64,000 nt of DNA, taken from Prochlorococcus marinus XMU1404. GTDB taxonomy: Bacteria > Cyanobacteriota > Cyanobacteriia > PCC-6307 > Cyanobiaceae. The DNA is taken from NCBI RefSeq assembly GCF_017696175.1, contig NZ_JAAORE010000001.1, positions 496,001-560,000 on the forward strand. Reading direction: 5' to 3'. The notes below the pieces were generated by a model, which was not told the DNA's origin, searched no databases, and worked only from the letters and a program-made list of their open reading frames with translations. Positions 58,584 to 64,000 of this stretch are shown here, piece by piece (position 1 is the first letter of the stretch; every line of letters starts with the position of its first letter). The position numbers and the translations under genes were made by a program.

Positions 58584-58646
58584 TATGTTCGTTATGTTAA
58601 ATCCTGCTCAATGTGTTTTATTCAAAATTATCCTAACAGTTAATTG

Positions 58647-59117
58647 ATGTATATTCATTCTCTGAAATTTTCATGCAGCAAAAGTTACGAGGATTTTCCC
58701 TGTTCACATAGGCAATGGCGCCATGAAGGCCACTGCAGATTTGTGCATGGATATTCAAGATCATTCACCTTTTGGTTCACTGCAGAGAAATTGGATCTAA
58801 ATGGTTTTGTTGTAGATTTTTCAAGTCTAAAGCCCCTTGAAAATAAACTAAAAAAACAATTTGATCATACTTTTTTAATAAACAAAGATGACCCTTTGTT
58901 GAATTACTGGGAAAAATTACATGACTTAGATGCTTTAGATCTTAGAATTATGGATAATGTGGGAATGGAGTACACTTCTGAATTGATTTGGAGATGGGCT
59001 AATGAATACTTACGAGATAAGGATCAGGGCAGAACATGTTGTTGGAAAACAGAATCAAAAGAAAATAAATCTAATAAAGCAAGTTATGAGAAGATTCCTG
59101 ATTGGTTCAAATCTTAG
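58647..59117 (+). CDS. 6-pyruvoyltetrahydropterin synthase / QueD-family protein
   Basis: T-fold zinc protein of 156 residues. It has FSCSKSYEDFPCSHRQWRHEGHCRFVHGY split over the start, where the histidines of the HGHNY-type motif (here HCRFVHGYS) bind zinc, FVVDFSSLKPL near residue 54 and FDHTFLINKDDP near 72. The C-terminal Glu of EYTSELIWRW completes the site. It could be QueD (queuosine) or a PTPS-type pterin enzyme acting on the folE product. The start ATG at 58647 is preferred to the adjacent TTG at 58644. Confidence 0.85.
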   Translation: MYIHSLKFSCSKSYEDFPCSHRQWRHEGHCRFVHGYSRSFTFWFTAEKLDLNGFVVDFSSLKPLENKLKKQFDHTFLINKDDPLLNYWEKLHDLDALDLRIMDNVGMEYTSELIWRWANEYLRDKDQGRTCCWKTESKENKSNKASYEKIPDWFKS

Positions 59118-59166
59118 ATAAAAGTTATTAAATTTCAATTCATATAGAATTCTCTAATTTAGATTT

Positions 59167-61749
59167 TTAATCAACAATTATCTCTCCATTAAGCAGATAA
59201 ATATTAATCTCGTCTTTATTAAGGTAATGATTATTCAATAAATTGTTTGAAATTTTTGTCTCAATTTGTTTTTGAATAATTCTTTTTAAAGGCCTTGCAC
59301 CATAGGAATGATCGTAACTATTTTCGACTAGTTGGTTAATTACCTCATCCGAAATTTTGAATTTTAGATTTTTTTTGTTAACTCTTTTTTCTAAATTTTG
59401 AAGCTGGATTTTTGCAATTTCTTTTATGTCATTAAATTCTAAATTATTAAAAATAACTATTTCATCAAGTCGATTTAAAAACTCAGGCTTGAAAAATTTT
59501 TTAAGTTCATTGTCTACAAATTTTTTTATTTCATTTGTATCTTCTTTCCTAAGGGATAAATCATTTATTGATTGACTTCCTAAATTACTTGTGAGAACTA
59601 TGATTGAATTTTTGAAATTGATTGTGCGACCCTGACCATCAGTAATAATTCCATCATCAAGTACCTGTAAAAGAATATCTAAAATGTCTTTGTGTGCTTT
59701 TTCTATTTCATCTAGAAGTATCAACGAATAAGGATTTTTTCGCACTGCTTCAGTTAATTGACCGCCTGATTCGAAACCTAAATATCCAGGAGGCGCACCT
59801 ATAATTTTGCTTACTGAATGCTTTTCCATATATTCAGACATATCCAGTCTTGTAATTGAAGAATTTGAATCGAATATAATTTTGGCTGTTACTTTACTAA
59901 GCTCTGTTTTCCCAACACCAGTTGGACCTAAGAAGAGGAAACTGGCTAAAGGCTTGCTTGGATCATTTAGACCAGTCCTTGATCTTTTAATGGAATCTGC
60001 AACAGCCCTAATTGCCTTATCTTGACCAATAATTTTTTCTTTAAGGATTGACTCGAGGCTCAAAAGTTTATCTTTTTCTGACTGGTTTAAGTTCTGTACT
60101 GGAATAGAGGTCCACTTTGAGACAACTTCTGCAATATCATCAAAAGTAACTTCTTGCCTTAAAAGACTCGTCTCTCCGTTTTTGTGAGAATTAACTAGAC
60201 ACTGACTTTTTTCTTTTAATTTTTTTTGTAAAGAATTTAAAGTTCCAAATTCTAATTCTGCTGCTTTGTTGAGGTCAAAACTCCTTTTGGCTTGATCTAT
60301 TTGCAATTGAACAGATTCTATTTCTTCCTTTATGGTGCTAATCTCATTAATTTCTTCTTTTTCTTTTTTCCATTTATCACCTAATTCTGCCTGTTTACCT
60401 TTAAGGGATATAAGTTCATTATTGATTTTTTTTAATCTTTCTTCAGAAAAATCATCTGTTTCTCTTCTTAAAGATAATTTTTCCATCTCCAACTGCAGAA
60501 CTTTTCGATCAATTTCATCAATTTCTTCAGGTTTGGAAGTTATGACCATATTTAATCTTGAGGCTGCTTCATCGATTAGATCTATTGCTTTGTCCGGAAG
60601 AAATCTATCATTAATATATCTTTCGCTAAGGGTTGCTGCTGCAACTAAAGCATTGTCAGAAATTCTCACACTATGATGAACTTCGTATCTTTCTCTCAAT
60701 CCTCTTAATATTGATACGGTATCATCTATTGAAGGAGCATCAATTTTTATTTTCTGAAATCTTCGTTCTAGAGCAGGATCTTTTTCTATATTTTGTTTAT
60801 GTTCAATAATAGTTGTAGCACCAATACATCTAAGCTCTCCTCTTGCAAGCATTGGTTTTAATAGGTTGCTCGCATCTAAAGAACCTCCACTAGCACCAGC
60901 TCCAACAACTGTATGAATTTCATCAATAAAAAGAATGATTTTACCGTCTGATTCTTTAACTTTCTTCAGGACATTTTTTATTCTTTCTTCAAATTCTCCA
61001 CGATATTTTGCCCCAGCTATAAGTGAACCCATATCTAATGAAATTAGTTGCCTATCTTGTAGGGCAGAAGGTACATCGCCATTAATAATTCTTTGAGCCA
61101 ACCCTTCAACAATGGCCGTTTTACCAACCCCAGGTTCTCCAATAAGAACTGGATTATTTTTTGTTCTTCTACTCAATATTTGAATTGTTCTTCTAATCTC
61201 TTCATCCCTACCAATAACTGGGTCTAAAGTTCCATCTCGAGCGGATTGAGTTAGATCGATACCATATTTTCCCAAAGATTCATTAGAAGTATCAAATTCG
61301 TTTTTTTCTGCTGGATCTGACTTCATTTTCTTTATAGTTTCAAGAAATTCTGGAATGCCTTTTTGATTTAAAATTTGAAATCCATATTTTTCATCATAAG
61401 TGAAACCGTAAACTAAGTGTTCTGTTGATATCACTACATCATTTAAAGTATTTTTAATTTCATTCGCTTTCAAAAATATTTTGTGAAGAGTATCACCGAT
61501 ATATAAATTATCTTGTTTATCTTTCATTTTTGCCTTCAAATTTAACGAAGACATTATTTCTTTCTCAATCTCATTGATATTTACATTATTATTTTTTAAG
61601 ATTTTTTTTGTAAGATTATCTTGTTTTATAAGAGCTAAAAATAAATTGTCAGAGTCTACGTTTTGTTGATGATTTTTATAAGCAATTTCTTTAGCCAAAA
61701 TAAAAAAGCTCCAAGCAGAATTTGAAAATTCGCTTGAAACTATTTTCAT
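59167..61749 (-). CDS. clpB: ClpB-type AAA+ chaperone (disaggregase)
   Basis: The 860-residue protein has an N-domain (about 1-150) that is divergent from the usual Clp N-repeats. The first AAA+ module has Walker A GEPGVGKT at 204-211, [12 protein letters not shown] and GATT; a coiled-coil middle domain (about 400-525, [19 protein letters not shown]) marks ClpB; the second AAA+ has GPTGVGKTE near 600 and Walker [12 protein letters not shown]. It lacks the ClpP-binding loop, so it would resolve aggregates with DnaK. Cyanobacteria commonly have two ClpBs; this one may be the second (ClpB2). Confidence 0.92.
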   Translation of the reverse strand: MKIVSSEFSNSAWSFFILAKEIAYKNHQQNVDSDNLFLALIKQDNLTKKILKNNNVNINEIEKEIMSSLNLKAKMKDKQDNLYIGDTLHKIFLKANEIKNTLNDVVISTEHLVYGFTYDEKYGFQILNQKGIPEFLETIKKMKSDPAEKNEFDTSNESLGKYGIDLTQSARDGTLDPVIGRDEEIRRTIQILSRRTKNNPVLIGEPGVGKTAIVEGLAQRIINGDVPSALQDRQLISLDMGSLIAGAKYRGEFEERIKNVLKKVKESDGKIILFIDEIHTVVGAGASGGSLDASNLLKPMLARGELRCIGATTIIEHKQNIEKDPALERRFQKIKIDAPSIDDTVSILRGLRERYEVHHSVRISDNALVAAATLSERYINDRFLPDKAIDLIDEAASRLNMVITSKPEEIDEIDRKVLQLEMEKLSLRRETDDFSEERLKKINNELISLKGKQAELGDKWKKEKEEINEISTIKEEIESVQLQIDQAKRSFDLNKAAELEFGTLNSLQKKLKEKSQCLVNSHKNGETSLLRQEVTFDDIAEVVSKWTSIPVQNLNQSEKDKLLSLESILKEKIIGQDKAIRAVADSIKRSRTGLNDPSKPLASFLFLGPTGVGKTELSKVTAKIIFDSNSSITRLDMSEYMEKHSVSKIIGAPPGYLGFESGGQLTEAVRKNPYSLILLDEIEKAHKDILDILLQVLDDGIITDGQGRTINFKNSIIVLTSNLGSQSINDLSLRKEDTNEIKKFVDNELKKFFKPEFLNRLDEIVIFNNLEFNDIKEIAKIQLQNLEKRVNKKNLKFKISDEVINQLVENSYDHSYGARPLKRIIQKQIETKISNNLLNNHYLNKDEINIYLLNGEIIVD

Positions 61750-61812
61750 TAATCAAAAATTAATTATGACTGTAGGAAGTAATAAGTAAAAAGTAGTTAA
61801 GTATTAATAGAT

Positions 61813-62163
61813 TTATTCAACGACAACTTTACCTACCATTCCAGCACCTCTGTGAGGCTCACAATAGTAATCATAAGTTCCTGCAGTATCAAATGTTTCT
61901 TCCCAAGACTCTCCTGGAGCAAAAGCTAGATCTGCATGACTTAATTCTTCATGTCCATCAAAAACTGCATTGTGAGGAGCTAATTTATTATTGACGAATT
62001 TAACTGTATCACCAGCACTAATGTTTACTGTACTTGGTTCAAATGCAAGCATACCAGCATCTGTACCAAGTTTTACTTCAACAGTCTTAGCTGAAACTGA
62101 TGAAATTCCTAAACCTAGAGTTAAAACTATTGCGAATAACCCTGCAAAGATTGAACGTAACAT
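61813..62163 (-). CDS. petE: Plastocyanin
   Basis: Type I copper protein that carries electrons from cytochrome b6f to photosystem I in the thylakoid lumen. The 116-residue precursor has a signal peptide (about 1-25, cleaving after VSA), then the mature protein with copper ligands His64 (APHNAVFD), Cys101 (YDYYCEPH), His104 and Met109 (GAGMVGK). All four ligands are present. Copper is needed, which suits a cyanobacterium without cytochrome c6 as the sole carrier. A TATAGT -10-like sequence lies 20-25 bp before the start codon. Confidence 0.97.
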   Translation of the reverse strand: MLRSIFAGLFAIVLTLGLGISSVSAKTVEVKLGTDAGMLAFEPSTVNISAGDTVKFVNNKLAPHNAVFDGHEELSHADLAFAPGESWEETFDTAGTYDYYCEPHRGAGMVGKVVVE

Positions 62164-62182
62164 AATTAAAATTTACTTTTAC

Positions 62183-62188
62183 ACTATA
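62183..62188 (-). promoter_or_regulatory. Possible -10 element for petE
   Basis: The reverse strand reads TATAGT here, 20-25 bp before the petE start. It would give a short 5' leader of about 13 nt. No clear -35 element is visible. Confidence 0.35.
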
Positions 62189-62223
62189 TATTACAAGGTT
62201 TTGGGAGCCTAACTGCGAGAATT

Positions 62224-63207
62224 TTAATTGTTATTACAGCTTGGTAACTTTGATAACCTTAAAATATCATTCAGTGACTTCGCATAACTTTTAAGTTTAA
62301 AAGTCTCAGGATTAGTGATGGGAGCATGATTAAAGTCATATTTCTTGATACTGAAGCTATCCCAAGGGGTGGTTTGGATGGGAAGAATTCTTAATAATAT
62401 TTTTAGAATTTTTTTTGTAAGGGGTATAGCAAAATATCTCCTCATATTTTTTCTTTTTAAAAGTGTAATTATGGCATGATCAATTGAAATAAATTTCTGA
62501 CCTAGGACAAATTTTCTAAAGCCTTTGTAATGTTCTTCTTTATGATTTTTTATTAGAAACCCGCAAATTTGAGCAATATCATTTGCGTGTATAAAGTGAA
62601 ATTTAGAATCGAGTTTTAAAAATCTTGCTAACCAAAGCCATTTCCCGATTTCTTTCAATCCACTAGTTAAATAACTTACAGGATATTTACTTTTTTTTCC
62701 AAGATTTCCTCCAAAAACCAAGGTAGGGAAAACAGCGAAAGTTTTTTCTGCAAATGAGCTTTCTCTAAGTCTCTGGAAACATTCGTATTTTGTTTGAATA
62801 TACTCTGTTCCATAAATCAATGATTCCCTCATTAATTTTGTTTGGTTATCAAGAATGCTAGCTGTTGAAAAATAAATAATCTTTTCTAACTTGTCAATAT
62901 CAAGCATTTCAAGTAATTCTTCAAAAGCTTTAATGTTTACTTCATAGGCTCTTCTTGGATCTCCCCAAGCTGTAGCAGTATGTATTAGGTAATTAATTTG
63001 ACTAATTTCTTTTTTATACTTATCTGATTCCCTGATATCACAAACCATTAACTTGACTTTTTTATTTTCTTGAACAGAAATTGGCAACTTACTTTTGTCT
63101 CTTACCATGAGATAAAGCCTGAATTTTGTGTTTTTTAAAAACCAATCAACTAAATATTGGCCAACACATCCATTCGCCCCTGTGATTAATAAGTTTTTAT
63201 ATGCCAA
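62224..63207 (-). CDS. NAD-dependent epimerase/dehydratase family protein
   Basis: Extended SDR-family protein of 327 residues. It has the nucleotide-binding motif TGANGCVGQ (about residues 9-17), YLVDWF, an SDR-type IYFSTASIL (with the Ser/Thr) near residue 135 and YGTEYIQTKYECFQR near 153-167, the Tyr-x-x-x-Lys pair. The C-terminal region (HFIHANDIAQICGFL) matches sugar-nucleotide epimerase-like or flavonoid-reductase-like branches. Substrate is unknown. It lies 60 bp from petE and 8 bp from hemE on the same strand, so it may be co-transcribed with hemE. Confidence 0.85.
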   Translation of the reverse strand: MAYKNLLITGANGCVGQYLVDWFLKNTKFRLYLMVRDKSKLPISVQENKKVKLMVCDIRESDKYKKEISQINYLIHTATAWGDPRRAYEVNIKAFEELLEMLDIDKLEKIIYFSTASILDNQTKLMRESLIYGTEYIQTKYECFQRLRESSFAEKTFAVFPTLVFGGNLGKKSKYPVSYLTSGLKEIGKWLWLARFLKLDSKFHFIHANDIAQICGFLIKNHKEEHYKGFRKFVLGQKFISIDHAIITLLKRKNMRRYFAIPLTKKILKILLRILPIQTTPWDSFSIKKYDFNHAPITNPETFKLKSYAKSLNDILRLSKLPSCNNN

Positions 63208-63215
63208 GACTTTGA

Positions 63216-64000
63216 CTAGTAAGTAAGTTTTTTTCCATGTTCAAAAAATGTTTGAGCATTTTCTTCTGGAGTCCCAGGTAAAATCCCATGACCCAAATTA
63301 AGAATGTATTTTCTATCTTTAATTTTATTGAAAGTTTTATCTATCCTTTCTTTAATTGATTCTTTGTTTCCGAATAAGATGCCAGGGTCAACATTACCTT
63401 GAATTCCTATTCCACTAGGGATTCTTTTACAAGCCTCTTCAATATCTACTGTCCAGTCTAATGAAATTATATCTACTCCAGTTTTTGCCATTCTTTCTAT
63501 AACACCAGCACTGCCTGAAATGTAAAGAATTACTGGTGTTTCGGGGAATTCGGCTTTTACAATGTCAACAACTTTTTTTTGATATGGCCCAGCAAAGATA
63601 TCGTAATCTTGTGGACTTAATTGGCCTGCCCATGAATCAAAAATTTGTACTACTTGCGCTCCAGATTTTATTTGATATTTAAGATATTCACCAATAGATT
63701 TTGCAAAATGATCAAGAAGTTTATGAAGTAAATCTGGTTCTTTAAAAGCCATTGATTTTATTAAAGAATAATTTTTACTGCTTTTACCTTCAACTACATA
63801 TGCTGCAAGTGTCCAAGGTGCTCCAACAAAACCTAAAACTGTTGCCTCATTATTCACATCTTTTTTTAGTGAAGCAAGAACTTGACCAACAAAACTTAAA
63901 CTTTCACTTGGATTTAACTCTTTTAAATTTTCTATCTGGTTAAGAGTTCTGATTGGGTCATCAATTATTGGACCTTTACTTTCTATTATTTCAAAATTTA
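63216..64000 (-). CDS. hemE: Uroporphyrinogen decarboxylase (5' part outside the window)
   Basis: Decarboxylates the four acetate groups of uroporphyrinogen III, early in heme and chlorophyll synthesis. The visible 261 residues start at the window edge; the frame is continuous past the internal GTG at 63857. Shown are [50 protein letters not shown] and the C-terminal [15 protein letters not shown] (His). The catalytic N-terminal Asp/Arg region lies upstream of the window. Co-location with petE and the epimerase links tetrapyrrole supply to electron-transfer genes only loosely. Confidence 0.96.
   Translation of the reverse strand, partial: NFEIIESKGPIIDDPIRTLNQIENLKELNPSESLSFVGQVLASLKKDVNNEATVLGFVGAPWTLAAYVVEGKSSKNYSLIKSMAFKEPDLLHKLLDHFAKSIGEYLKYQIKSGAQVVQIFDSWAGQLSPQDYDIFAGPYQKKVVDIVKAEFPETPVILYISGSAGVIERMAKTGVDIISLDWTVDIEEACKRIPSGIGIQGNVDPGILFGNKESIKERIDKTFNKIKDRKYILNLGHGILPGTPEENAQTFFEHGKKLTY

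Overview
The window looks like a chromosome segment of a high-light-adapted Prochlorococcus. It is very AT-rich (GC roughly 30%, estimated by eye), densely packed, and carries an alpha-carboxysome with form IA RuBisCO. It also has both the dark (chlL/chlN/chlB) and light-dependent (por) protochlorophyllide reductases, psaM, ndhL, plastocyanin, a ferrochelatase with a CAB-like tail, and the cyanobacterial alkane pair (aldehyde-deformylating oxygenase and acyl-ACP reductase). Gene order and protein sequences resemble the HLI strain MED4 from memory; this was not checked against a database.

Layout. Bases 1-9.5 kb: end of an ArsC/Spx-like gene, lepB, a two-domain histidine phosphatase, a CPBP protease, a small membrane protein joined to ftsI, tal, and a reverse-strand operon pyrH-frr-flavoprotein. 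9.5-18 kb: cobO, a lone tyrosine recombinase, hemH, ilvB, a small secreted protein, and a reverse-strand unit of S1 protein, Tab2-like protein and a YfiH/laccase-domain protein that appears to lack any ATG/GTG/TTG start at its true 5' end. 18-26 kb: creatininase family, ado, aar, accA, SDR, folE, trpF, an M50 protease and a lipoate ligase. 26-32.3 kb: psaM, a small membrane protein, por, chlL, chlB, chlN and orf122.

32.4-41.4 kb is the carboxysome region: csoS1D, rdgB (opposite strand), then csoS1A-cbbL-cbbS-csoS2-csoSCA-csoS4A-csoS4B, a pterin-dehydratase-like acRAF candidate and a small reverse-strand gene. The 328-bp promoter region before csoS1A has several dyads and a 14-bp direct repeat. 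Perfect hairpins lie between cbbL and cbbS and between cbbS and csoS2, suggesting graded expression of operon segments.

41.4-64 kb: ridA, gloB, hisG, an ABC exporter, GNAT, two glycosyltransferase-like genes, dnaA, a large GST, gor, a cation exchanger, pyrC, an intron-less tRNA-Leu(UAA), ndhL, a DUF3007 protein, trpA, a cyAbrB regulator, a YCII protein, a small HTH protein, a YkvA protein, a group 2 sigma factor, hisIE, a PTPS/QueD protein, clpB, petE, an NAD-dependent epimerase and the 3' part of hemE.

I saw no CRISPR array, insertion sequence, rRNA or prophage. Most of the window is core picocyanobacterial genome. The points most worth a second look are the ATT-start candidate, the carboxysome control region and its internal hairpins, the cysteine-free CsoS2 repeat, two orphan FtsL/FtsB-like membrane proteins, and an 11-bp tandem repeat upstream of the sigma factor.
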